DNA of 64,000 bases from positions 186,001 to 250,000 of the forward strand of contig JAFRFG010000054.1 in assembly GCA_017434455.1 (NCBI GenBank), in the 5' to 3' direction. The translations under genes were made by a program, and so were the position numbers. Position 1 is the stretch's first letter. The number at the start of each line of letters is the position of its first letter. Under the pieces are notes generated by a model, which was not told the DNA's origin, searched no databases, and worked only from the letters and a program-made list of their open reading frames with translations. Source of the stretch: Thermoguttaceae bacterium. GTDB lineage: Bacteria; Planctomycetota; Planctomycetia; Pirellulales; Thermoguttaceae. Below, one piece after another: positions 34,866 through 42,964 of the stretch.

Positions 34866-35996
34866 ATGGCTAAAAAGAAAGAGACCGAGCCCAAAGCTCC
34901 GAAGGAACAGAGCAAGATCGAGAAGATCTTTAACAACAGCCCCGAGCTGAAAAACGCCGTGGCTCAGATCGAAAAGGAATACGGCAAGGGGGCGATCATG
35001 CCGCTCGGGATGGAGAGCGCGCCGAGTCTGACCGGCATCTCCACCGGTTCGCTTTCGCTCGATATCGCCCTGGGGGGCCGCGGCATCCCGAAGGGGCGGA
35101 TCATCGAGATCTTTGGCCCCGAATCCAGCGGCAAGACGACCCTTACCCTCCATATTGTCGCCCAGGCGCAAAAAGAGGGGGGGGTGGCGGCGTTCATCGA
35201 CGCCGAGCACGCCTTCGACCCCAGCTGGGCCAAGCGGCTCGGCGTCGACCTGGAATCCCTCCTCGTCTCGCAGCCGTCCAGCGGAGAGGAAGCGATGCGG
35301 ATCACCGAAACCCTGGTGAAAACCAACGCCATCGACGTGATCGTCGTCGACTCGGTCGCCGCGCTGGTCCCCGAAAAGGAACTCCAGGGGGAGATCGGCG
35401 ATCAGCACGTCGGCCTCCAGGCCCGTCTGATGAGCCAGTCGCTGCGCAAACTCACCGGCGTCATCGCCAAGAGCAAGACGGTCGTGATCTTCATCAACCA
35501 GATCCGCGAGAAGGTCGGCGTGATGTTCGGTTCCCCCGAAACGACCCCGGGTGGCCGGGCGCTGAAGTTCTACTCCTCCTGCCGTATCGACGTGCGCCGG
35601 ATCGGCCAGATCAAAGAGGGAGAAGAGGTCATCGGGCAGAGGGTCAAGGCGAAAGTGGTCAAAAACAAGGTCGCCCCGCCGTTTAGAACCGCCGAGTTCG
35701 ATATGATGCACAAAGACGGGATCAGCTACGAGGGGGATGTCCTCGACCTGGCCCTGGCCAAACGGCTGATCATCAAATCGGGCGCCTGGTTCCGTTACGG
35801 CGACTTCCAGATCGGCCAGGGGCGCGAGAAGACCCGCCAGTACATGATCGAGCACCCCGAGTTCGTCGAGGAACTGCGCCAGCTGCTCGTCGCGGACAAT
35901 GGCGCCGAGGCCCCTGTCGAGCAGCCGGACGACGCCGAGGGGGACGACGACGATTTCGATCCGAGCGCCTACGAAAACGGCGGCGAGAAAAAGTGA
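34866..35996 (+). CDS. recA: Recombinase RecA
   Basis: A 376-residue RecA. Walker A is GPESSGKT at about residues 84-91, followed by [24 protein letters not shown] and the L2-region sequence [23 protein letters not shown]. The acidic C-terminus ([19 protein letters not shown]) is typical. There is a lysine-rich N-terminus of about 20 residues. It forms ATP-dependent filaments on single-stranded DNA for recombination and SOS induction. No recX or lexA is adjacent, and no terminator is seen before the symporter gene 74 bp downstream. Confidence 0.97.
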   Translation: MAKKKETEPKAPKEQSKIEKIFNNSPELKNAVAQIEKEYGKGAIMPLGMESAPSLTGISTGSLSLDIALGGRGIPKGRIIEIFGPESSGKTTLTLHIVAQAQKEGGVAAFIDAEHAFDPSWAKRLGVDLESLLVSQPSSGEEAMRITETLVKTNAIDVIVVDSVAALVPEKELQGEIGDQHVGLQARLMSQSLRKLTGVIAKSKTVVIFINQIREKVGVMFGSPETTPGGRALKFYSSCRIDVRRIGQIKEGEEVIGQRVKAKVVKNKVAPPFRTAEFDMMHKDGISYEGDVLDLALAKRLIIKSGAWFRYGDFQIGQGREKTRQYMIEHPEFVEELRQLLVADNGAEAPVEQPDDAEGDDDDFDPSAYENGGEKK

Positions 35997-36070
35997 TCTT
36001 TTCCGCGCTCCCGCGGACCGGCTAAAGCAACAGAACAGACCATCCGGACAGCCCCTAAGGAATCGACTCT

Positions 36071-37978
36071 ATGTCACCGACCGCTTTTGCGCCGACGCTC
36101 TTCGCCGACGGCAGCTTTTGGACCAACATCTCCGACAACCTCGCCAAGATGAACGAAATGCAGACCTTCGACAAGGTCACGCTCATCGTCTACTTCGGGG
36201 CGATGCTGCTGGTCGGTTTCTTCACGATGAGACGTTCCGGCAAGAACTCCAAAGAGTACTTCCTCAGCGGACAGTCGATGCCGTGGTGGCTGCTCGGTTT
36301 CTCGCTGGTCGCCACCACGTTCGCCGCCGATACGCCGAACCTCGTTACCGGACTGGTTCGCGAACAGGGAGTTTCGGGGAACTGGTGCTGGTGGGCGTTC
36401 CTTCTCACCGGGATGACCACCGTCTTCATCTACGCCAAGCTCTGGCGCCGACTCGGGGTGATGACCGACATCGAGTTCTACGAGGTCCGCTACGGCGGAA
36501 AATGGGCGGCGTTCCTGCGCGGTTTCAGAACGCTCTACCTCGGTCTGCTGGTCAACACGTTCATTATGGCCAACGTGATCCTGGCGATCATCAAGATCCT
36601 CGGCGTGATGCTCGGGATTGATCCGCTCACGGCGGTCATCTTCTCGTGCGGGATCACGGTTCTGTTCTCCGCCGTCGGCGGGCTTTCGGCGGTGATCTGG
36701 GCCGACTTCATCCTCTTTTTGGTCGCGATGGCCGGCGCGGTCGGCGCCGCGGTCGTGGCGGTCAAGCTCCCCGGGGTCAATGGGCTGTCGGGATTGATCA
36801 CCCATCCGGCCGTGGCCGAAAAATTGGCGGTCCTCCCCAGTTTCTCCGACCGGGACGCTGTTATTACCTTGCTGATCATTCCGCTGGCGGTTCAGTGGTG
36901 GAGCGCCTGGTATCCGGGGGCGGAGCCGGGAGGCGGCTCGTACGGCGCCCAGCGGATGCTCGCCGCCAAGAACGAGTCGCACGCCATCGGCGCGACCCTC
37001 TTCTTCAACTTCTGCCACTACGCGATCCGCCCCTGGCCGTGGATCATCGTCGCGCTGGCTTCGATCATCGTCTTCCCGAATCTCGATTCGCTGCGCGAGG
37101 CGTTCCCGAACCTTCCCGAGCACATGATCCACGACGATATGGCGTACCCGGCGATGCTCAAGTTCCTCCCGCAGGGTCTGTTCGGTCTGGTCCTCGCCTC
37201 GCTGTTTGCCGCCTTTATGTCGACGATCGCCACGCACCTGAACCTCGGTTCGTCGTATATGGTCAACGACTTCTACAAGCGGTTCATCAACCCGAACGCC
37301 TCCGAGCGGCGGATGGTCTTCTACGGCCGGCTGTGGACCGTCCTGCTGATGGTTCTCGCCTGCGCGGTCGCCTTCCAGCTGCAAAGCGCCGTCGGAAACT
37401 TCGAGATCATCCTGCAGATCGGCGCCGGGACGGGATTGCTGTTCCTGCTGCGCTGGTTCTGGTGGCGGATCAACGCCTTCAGCGAAATCTCGGCGATGAT
37501 CTTCGCGCTGGGGACCACCGTCTACTTCCGGTTCTGCCATCTGGCCCTGTGGGGGGTTCCGCAGGCCGACGGAACGAAAGTCCTCCCCGACGCCCTGAAT
37601 TTCTCCGCCTCCACCGAGCTGGTTTTGACGGTTCTCATCACCACCGTCGGCTGGGTGCTGGTCACCGCGCTGACCCGACCGACCGACCAGAAGACCCTGG
37701 TGACCTTCCTGGAGCGTTCCGGCGCCAACGGTCCGGGGTGGAAGCATGTCGTCGACCAGGCCCGCCGCGAGGGAACGCCTCTTCCCGAATCGGACAAACC
37801 GTGGGGTGTTCCGTTGGGGCTGCTGTGCTCCTTAATCGGCTGTGTCGCCGTCTACGCGGTCCTCTTCGCGATGGGGTTCCTCCTCTACGCCGAATACCTC
37901 GCCGCGGTGGTCCTGCTGGGCATCGCCGCGCTGAGCTGCCTGTTCCTCTTTAAGACCTGGAAACGGGTGACCGCCTAA
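36071..37978 (+). CDS. Sodium:solute symporter (SSS family)
   Basis: A 635-residue integral membrane protein with about 13-15 hydrophobic helices and SSS features: SGKNSKEYFLSGQSMPWWLLGFSLVATTFAADTP near the N-terminus, and a central FGLVLASLFAAFMSTIATHLNLGSSYMVNDFY segment matching the conserved sodium-site region. AAGGA lies before the ATG. It ends one base before the flavoprotein ATG, so the two are co-translated. The substrate may be an organic acid or sugar that the following FAD enzyme and old-yellow-enzyme homologue process, by inference. Confidence 0.85.
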   Translation: MSPTAFAPTLFADGSFWTNISDNLAKMNEMQTFDKVTLIVYFGAMLLVGFFTMRRSGKNSKEYFLSGQSMPWWLLGFSLVATTFAADTPNLVTGLVREQGVSGNWCWWAFLLTGMTTVFIYAKLWRRLGVMTDIEFYEVRYGGKWAAFLRGFRTLYLGLLVNTFIMANVILAIIKILGVMLGIDPLTAVIFSCGITVLFSAVGGLSAVIWADFILFLVAMAGAVGAAVVAVKLPGVNGLSGLITHPAVAEKLAVLPSFSDRDAVITLLIIPLAVQWWSAWYPGAEPGGGSYGAQRMLAAKNESHAIGATLFFNFCHYAIRPWPWIIVALASIIVFPNLDSLREAFPNLPEHMIHDDMAYPAMLKFLPQGLFGLVLASLFAAFMSTIATHLNLGSSYMVNDFYKRFINPNASERRMVFYGRLWTVLLMVLACAVAFQLQSAVGNFEIILQIGAGTGLLFLLRWFWWRINAFSEISAMIFALGTTVYFRFCHLALWGVPQADGTKVLPDALNFSASTELVLTVLITTVGWVLVTALTRPTDQKTLVTFLERSGANGPGWKHVVDQARREGTPLPESDKPWGVPLGLLCSLIGCVAVYAVLFAMGFLLYAEYLAAVVLLGIAALSCLFLFKTWKRVTA

Positions 37979-37979
37979 G

Positions 37980-39902
37980 ATGAAACAGCACGCGTTGGTT
38001 CTGGTCATCGGAAGCGGCGCCGCCGGTTTAGCGTCGGCGATTCGCCTTCACTCCCTGGGAATACGTCCGATCATTTTCACCGAGGGGGTCCGTCTGGGGA
38101 CCTCGGTCAACGCCGGAAGCGACAAGCAGACCTACTACAAACTCGGCCTGACCGGTTCCGAGAGCGATTCCCCCGCGCTGATGGCCGCCAGTTACACCGC
38201 GGGGGGCTCGGCCGACGGCCGGCTGGCGCTGATCGAGTCGGCCCTCTCGACACGGGCGTTCTTCCAGCTCGTCGAGCTGGGGGTCGCCTTCCCGAAGAAC
38301 GACTGCGGCGAATACGTCGGCTACAAGACCGATCACGATCCGCGTTCGCGCGCCACCAGCGCCGGCCCCTATACTTCGCGCGATATGTGCCGCGCCCTTT
38401 TGGCGGAGGTGCGCCGCCGCAAAATTCGTATCCTGGCCCCCTGGCTGGTGACGCGGCTGATCACCGCCCCCCAAGAGGGGAAACGGCCGCGCCGCGTCGT
38501 CGGTGTCGTCATGGAGCACCGCAAGGTAAACCGTCGGCGTGTGATGCGCGCCGACGCGGTCGTCTTCGCCGTCGGCGGTCCCGGCGGCCTATACCGCGCC
38601 AGCGTCTACCCGGAAAGCCAATTCGGCGCCATCGGATTGGCTCTGGCCGAGGGGGCCGAGGCGGTTTCCCTCCCCGAAAGCCAGTTTGGGCTGGCCTCTT
38701 TCACCCCATGGCGCGGGGGGGAGTTTCGCTGGAACGTTTCCGGGACCTACATGCAGGTTCTCCCCCGTGTCGTCTCGACCGACCAGGACGGCGGCGACCA
38801 GCGGGAATTTTTGACCGAGTTCCTCCCCGGCGCCGAACTGTTTCGGCGGTTGTTCCTTAAAGGGTACCAGTGGCCGTTCGACGCGGCGAAACTCGCCGGT
38901 TCCTCGCTGATCGATATGCTCGTCTTTCACGAGAACGTCTGCCGGCGGCGCCGGGTATTTCTCGACTACCGAAGCAATCCGTCGGGGCTCGATTTCTCGG
39001 CGCTCGACAGCGAGCCGCGCGATTATCTAGGCCGCTCAGGGGCCCTGTTCGGCACCCCGATCGAACGGCTGGCGGCGATGAATCCCAAGGCGATCGCCCT
39101 GTACCGCGACCACGGGGTCGATCTGGCGAAGGAAATGCTCGAAATCCGCCTGTGCGCGCAGCACAACAACGGCGGTCTGGCGGTCGATCCCTGGTGGGAA
39201 TCAACGAGCGTCGAAGGTCTCTTCCCGATCGGTGAGGTGGCCGGAACCCACGGGGTCACCCGCCCGGGCGGATCGGCGCTCAACGCCGGTCAGGTCGGCG
39301 CCATTCGCGCCGCCGAGGCGATCGCCCAAAGAACGTTCCTCCGCCATAAAGAAGACGCGCGCCTTTGCCGTGCCGCCTTAAAGTATCCGGCCCCGCCGGC
39401 CCGCTCGCCGGAAGAGGTCCCCGACTGGCGATGGCATCGGCGGGAATTTCAAGATCGAATGACCCGCTTCGCCGGCCATCTGCGCTCCAAGGACGAATGC
39501 GCCGAGGCGCTGTCCGCTGCGAAGGCCCAGTACGAGGCGCTTTCGGCCTCGCCTCTGCCAAGACAGCAGCGCGCTCGGTGCGAGTCGCTGCGCAGCCGGC
39601 AGCTTCTTTTCGCGCAAATCATCTATCTGGAGGCGATCCTCTTTCAGATCACCTCCGGGACCGGGTCGCGGGCCAGTTCCCTGGTCCTCTCCCCCGACGC
39701 AGAACCGATTCACCCGAAGCTCCCCGACCACTGGCGCGCGGCGCCCGAAGATAAAAAATTCCGTTCCTTACGGCTGTTCACCCGCTTCGACCCGGAAACG
39801 GGGACATGCGAAAACCGCTGGGAAGAGTGCCCCCCCATCCCCGAACCGGATCGCTGGTTCGAGTCGGTCTGGGGGAAGCAGCCGCAAAAAACAAAGAAAT
39901 AA
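37980..39902 (+). CDS. FAD-dependent oxidoreductase (fumarate reductase/succinate dehydrogenase flavoprotein-like)
   Basis: A 640-residue cytoplasmic flavoprotein. The dinucleotide-binding motif VIGSGAAGLASAIRL is at about residues 9-23. DAVVFAVGGPGGLY, EIRLCAQHNNGG and GLFPIGEVAGTHGVTRPGGSALNAGQ match the FAD domain of the FrdA/SdhA/NadB group. It probably oxidises or reduces a C-C bond of an organic acid or related substrate. Its ATG is one base after the symporter stop, and 11 bp separate it from the next gene. No iron-sulfur partner subunit is adjacent, so the electron acceptor is unclear. Confidence 0.8.
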   Translation: MKQHALVLVIGSGAAGLASAIRLHSLGIRPIIFTEGVRLGTSVNAGSDKQTYYKLGLTGSESDSPALMAASYTAGGSADGRLALIESALSTRAFFQLVELGVAFPKNDCGEYVGYKTDHDPRSRATSAGPYTSRDMCRALLAEVRRRKIRILAPWLVTRLITAPQEGKRPRRVVGVVMEHRKVNRRRVMRADAVVFAVGGPGGLYRASVYPESQFGAIGLALAEGAEAVSLPESQFGLASFTPWRGGEFRWNVSGTYMQVLPRVVSTDQDGGDQREFLTEFLPGAELFRRLFLKGYQWPFDAAKLAGSSLIDMLVFHENVCRRRRVFLDYRSNPSGLDFSALDSEPRDYLGRSGALFGTPIERLAAMNPKAIALYRDHGVDLAKEMLEIRLCAQHNNGGLAVDPWWESTSVEGLFPIGEVAGTHGVTRPGGSALNAGQVGAIRAAEAIAQRTFLRHKEDARLCRAALKYPAPPARSPEEVPDWRWHRREFQDRMTRFAGHLRSKDECAEALSAAKAQYEALSASPLPRQQRARCESLRSRQLLFAQIIYLEAILFQITSGTGSRASSLVLSPDAEPIHPKLPDHWRAAPEDKKFRSLRLFTRFDPETGTCENRWEECPPIPEPDRWFESVWGKQPQKTKK

Positions 39903-39913
39903 ATGTACCGCCG

Positions 39914-41350
39914 ATGACCACCTTTAAAAAACTCGCCGCTGTCCGATCGAATGCCGAAATGCGCGATTACCTGCGTGAAATCGGCGCCGATTTTGACCTG
40001 TTCGACCATCCCCCCGCCGAGCAGTTCGCCCGCCCCTTCACCTATACCGAAACCTTCGGGGGAAAGACGCGGCGTTTTTCCAACCGCTGGGCGATCCACC
40101 CGATGGAGGGATGGGACGGCGAGCTGAATGGGGACCCCAGTGACCTGACCCGGCGGCGATGGGAAAAATTCGCCGACAGCGGGGCGAAGATGATCTTCGG
40201 GGGGGAAGCGACCGCCGTGGAGCACACGGGCCGATCGAACACGCGGCAGATCATGATCACCGCCGAGAATATCGGCAAGTTCAGCGCCCTGCGCGAGGCG
40301 GTCCTCAAGCGGCACCGCGAACGGTTCGCGGACGGGGAAGATCCGGTTATCGGTCTTCAGCTGACGCACTCCGGGCGTTTTTCCAAACCGAACGACGACG
40401 CATGTCCCGAACCGAAGACCGCCTACGAGCACCCCTATTTAGATCAAAAATTCCACTGCGGGGCGGCCAACGTCCTCACCGACGACGACCTCAAAAGAAC
40501 GATCGATCATTTCATCGACGCGGCCTCGTACGCTCAAAAGGCGGGGTTCGACTTCGTCGATATCAAATGCGCCCACGGCTACCTGGCGCATGAACTGCTC
40601 ACCGCGCACACACGGCCGGGCCCCTTCGGCGGTTCCCTGGAGAACCGCACCCGCTTTTTCCGCGAGATCGTCGAGGGAATCCGTGCCCGCGTCCCGGGTC
40701 TGGAGGTCGCCGCCCGCTTTTCCGTCGGCGACATGATCCCGTTTGTGAAGGGGCCCGACGGGGTCGGTCAGCCGATCTCCTGGGAGGGGACGTACCCCTT
40801 CGCCTTCGGCGCCGACGAAACCGGTTTCGGCTGGGACCAGCGGGAACCGGCGGCCTTCGTTCAGATGGCCTGGGACCTCGGGATCCGGCTGATCGACGCG
40901 ACCTTCGGCTCCCCCTATTACGTCCCGCACACCCAGCGCCCCGCGGCCTTCGCGGTGAGCGACGGCTACCTTCCGCCGGAAGACCCGCTCCTGGGGGTCG
41001 CGCGGCAGATTCGGATCGTTCGCCGCCTCAAAGAACTGTTTCCGAAGATGACCTTTATCGGTTCGGGCTACTCGTACCTTCAGGAGTTCCTCCCGGCGGT
41101 CGGCGCCGAGGTTCTTCGAACCGGCGCGGCCGACTTTATCGGGATCGGCCGGGGGGTTCTCTGCTACCCCGAAATGTGCGCCGACACTCTGGCCGGGCGT
41201 CCCCTGGACAAGCGCCGAATCTGCCGCACCTTCGGCGACTGTACCAACGCCCCCCGGATTCGGCTCATCTCGGGCTGCTACCCGCTCGATCCGTTCTACC
41301 GCGCGCTGCCCGAGGCCGAGGTGCTGAAGGCCTCCAAGCGCCGCAAGTAA
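39914..41350 (+). CDS. NADH:flavin oxidoreductase/old yellow enzyme family protein
   Basis: A 478-residue FMN-dependent TIM-barrel protein. The start is set at 39914 (MTTFKKLAAV); the frame is open further upstream but that part overlaps the flavoprotein gene. Motifs: NRWAIHPMEGWDGE, LQLTHSGRFSKP, DIKCAHGYLAHELLTAHTRPGPFGGSLENRTRFF and FIGIGRGVLCYPEM. The extra sequence GPDGVGQPISWEGTYPFAFGADETG is a long insert in one loop. No C-terminal Rossmann/FAD domain as in DadH or FadH, so it is a single-domain reductase. Third gene of the symporter-flavoprotein cluster; substrate unknown. Confidence 0.82.
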   Translation: MTTFKKLAAVRSNAEMRDYLREIGADFDLFDHPPAEQFARPFTYTETFGGKTRRFSNRWAIHPMEGWDGELNGDPSDLTRRRWEKFADSGAKMIFGGEATAVEHTGRSNTRQIMITAENIGKFSALREAVLKRHRERFADGEDPVIGLQLTHSGRFSKPNDDACPEPKTAYEHPYLDQKFHCGAANVLTDDDLKRTIDHFIDAASYAQKAGFDFVDIKCAHGYLAHELLTAHTRPGPFGGSLENRTRFFREIVEGIRARVPGLEVAARFSVGDMIPFVKGPDGVGQPISWEGTYPFAFGADETGFGWDQREPAAFVQMAWDLGIRLIDATFGSPYYVPHTQRPAAFAVSDGYLPPEDPLLGVARQIRIVRRLKELFPKMTFIGSGYSYLQEFLPAVGAEVLRTGAADFIGIGRGVLCYPEMCADTLAGRPLDKRRICRTFGDCTNAPRIRLISGCYPLDPFYRALPEAEVLKASKRRK

Positions 41351-41383
41351 AGTACCCCGCGGGTAAAAAGCCCCGCGCCGTTC

Positions 41384-41412
41384 TTGTTTTTCGATTCTCC
41401 CGGCGGTAATAT
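41384..41412 (+). promoter_or_regulatory. Sigma70-type promoter of the SGNH hydrolase gene
   Basis: TTGTTT at 41384-41389 and TAATAT at 41407-41412 with a 17-bp spacer, about 75 bp before the ATG. Confidence 0.5.
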
Positions 41413-41487
41413 GTTAAGGGAGAAGGGGGATGTATTCCCCCGGCGTATAGAGATACCCACCAATTGTTTTAACAGGACCTTTACCCC

Positions 41488-42852
41488 ATGCGAAAGAGAA
41501 CCTACGGTCTGTTCACGCCCGCGCTTTTGTGCGCCGCGTGTCTGCTTGTTTCCGCCGCCGCCACGGCCGACCAGCCGTACGGCGCGGCCACCCTCCCCTC
41601 CCCCGTCGCCTCGCCGGCGGCCGCCGAATTGGCGGGCGACTGGTCAGTGAAAGTCACCTGTGGCGATACCGCCGAAGTCGTCACGCTCGACCCGCAGGAG
41701 ATCGTCACGGTGACCGACGAAAAATACGACTCCCTCCCGGTCTTTAATCCGAACGGCCCCCCCTGGCGCCGCGCTCAGCCGCTGAATGGTGTCATCGCCT
41801 TTGAGTGCTCCGTCGAGAACGCCGTGGTTCCCGGAACGATCGTCGTGCGCGACGAAAACGGCGCCGAATATGTCGAGGGGACCGACTACCAGGTCGATGT
41901 CCCCGGAGGAAACGTCGGCCGTCTGGAGGGGGGTGCCATCGGCGAGAAGACCCCGGTCTGGATCTCCTACCAATACACGCCGATGCGAATCGATTCGATC
42001 GTTCGCAAAAGTGACGGCGCCTTCGCCGTCGTCAAGGGGACGCCGCACAGCGTGATGCCGGTCCCGCCGCAGATGGCCGATGGCAACACGCGTCTGGTCA
42101 ATGTCTACTTCTGCGGACTGATGGACAAGCTCACCGACAATAATCTCTTCCCGATTCTCGACGACGGAAAGATCATCTTCCCCGACGAGGTCATGGCCGA
42201 ACGGCTCCTCCCCAAAACCTGGCAGAAGCTTACCAACGGCGAAACGGTCAAAGTCCTCGCCTGGGGCGACAGCGTGACCGCCTGCGGTTTCATCCCCGAC
42301 GAAGACCGGTGGCAGGCACAGTTCGTCCGCCGCCTGCAGGCGCGCTTCCCCAACGCGAAGATCGAACTGGTTACCGAGGCGTGGGGCGGGCGCAATTCCG
42401 ACTCCTACTTCGCCCAGCCGGCCGGCGCCGAACATAACTATCAAGAGAAGGTCCTCAATCAGCGTCCCGACCTGCTCATCTCCGAGTTCGTCAACGACGG
42501 CGGCTTCTCCCCCGAGAAGGTCGAGCAAAATTACGGACGTATTCGTGACGACCTCAAGAACATCGGCGCCGAGTGGATCATCCTCACCCCGCACTATATC
42601 CGCCCCAGCTGGATGGGTCTGTCCTCGCAGAAGAACTGCGACGACGACCCGCGCGCCTATACCCAGGCGATCCGCGCTTTTGGCCAGAAGAACAACATCG
42701 CCGTCGCCGACGGTTCCGTCCTCTACGGCCGGCTGTGGCGGCAGGGGATCCCCTACATCACGCTGATGACCAACAACATCAATCACCCGAACGCTTTCGG
42801 GATGTCGCTGTTTGACGACGCGCTGATGGCGGTCTTTGGGGGCGATAAGTAA
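41488..42852 (+). CDS. Secreted SGNH/GDSL hydrolase
   Basis: A 454-residue protein with signal peptide (MRKRTYGLFTPALLCAACLLVSAAATA). The N-terminal half (about 45-240) is a beta-rich region with no recognised family. The C-terminal half is an SGNH hydrolase: block I VLAWGDSVTACG supplies the nucleophile serine, a conserved-Gly block lies around TEAWGGRNSD, LISEFVNDGG forms the N block, and the catalytic histidine is in NINHPNAFG. The usual Asp three residues before that His is Asn here. Probably an esterase that removes acyl groups from polysaccharides. Single gene with promoter and terminator. Confidence 0.82.
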   Translation: MRKRTYGLFTPALLCAACLLVSAAATADQPYGAATLPSPVASPAAAELAGDWSVKVTCGDTAEVVTLDPQEIVTVTDEKYDSLPVFNPNGPPWRRAQPLNGVIAFECSVENAVVPGTIVVRDENGAEYVEGTDYQVDVPGGNVGRLEGGAIGEKTPVWISYQYTPMRIDSIVRKSDGAFAVVKGTPHSVMPVPPQMADGNTRLVNVYFCGLMDKLTDNNLFPILDDGKIIFPDEVMAERLLPKTWQKLTNGETVKVLAWGDSVTACGFIPDEDRWQAQFVRRLQARFPNAKIELVTEAWGGRNSDSYFAQPAGAEHNYQEKVLNQRPDLLISEFVNDGGFSPEKVEQNYGRIRDDLKNIGAEWIILTPHYIRPSWMGLSSQKNCDDDPRAYTQAIRAFGQKNNIAVADGSVLYGRLWRQGIPYITLMTNNINHPNAFGMSLFDDALMAVFGGDK

Positions 42853-42885
42853 AACCGCTTTTGGGGAAGCTGCCCCAAAAATACC

Positions 42886-42924
42886 CCACAAAAAAACTCC
42901 GCTTCACGCGGAGTTTTTTTGTGG
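42886..42924. terminator. Bidirectional terminator between the SGNH hydrolase gene and gyrB
   Basis: CCACAAAAAAACTCCGC pairs perfectly with GCGGAGTTTTTTTGTGG around a 5-nt loop. The T-run serves the plus-strand gene and the A-run gives U's for gyrB on the minus strand. Confidence 0.85.
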
Positions 42925-42964
42925 AAACGCCGGCCGTCCGTGAAAGGGGAAATATCGCGGCCGG

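Noticed and set aside
36074..37747. 557-codon minus-strand frame antisense to the sodium symporter
   Set aside because: Composition is Arg/Asp/Glu/Gln/His-rich, as expected for the reverse complement of a GC-rich membrane protein gene.
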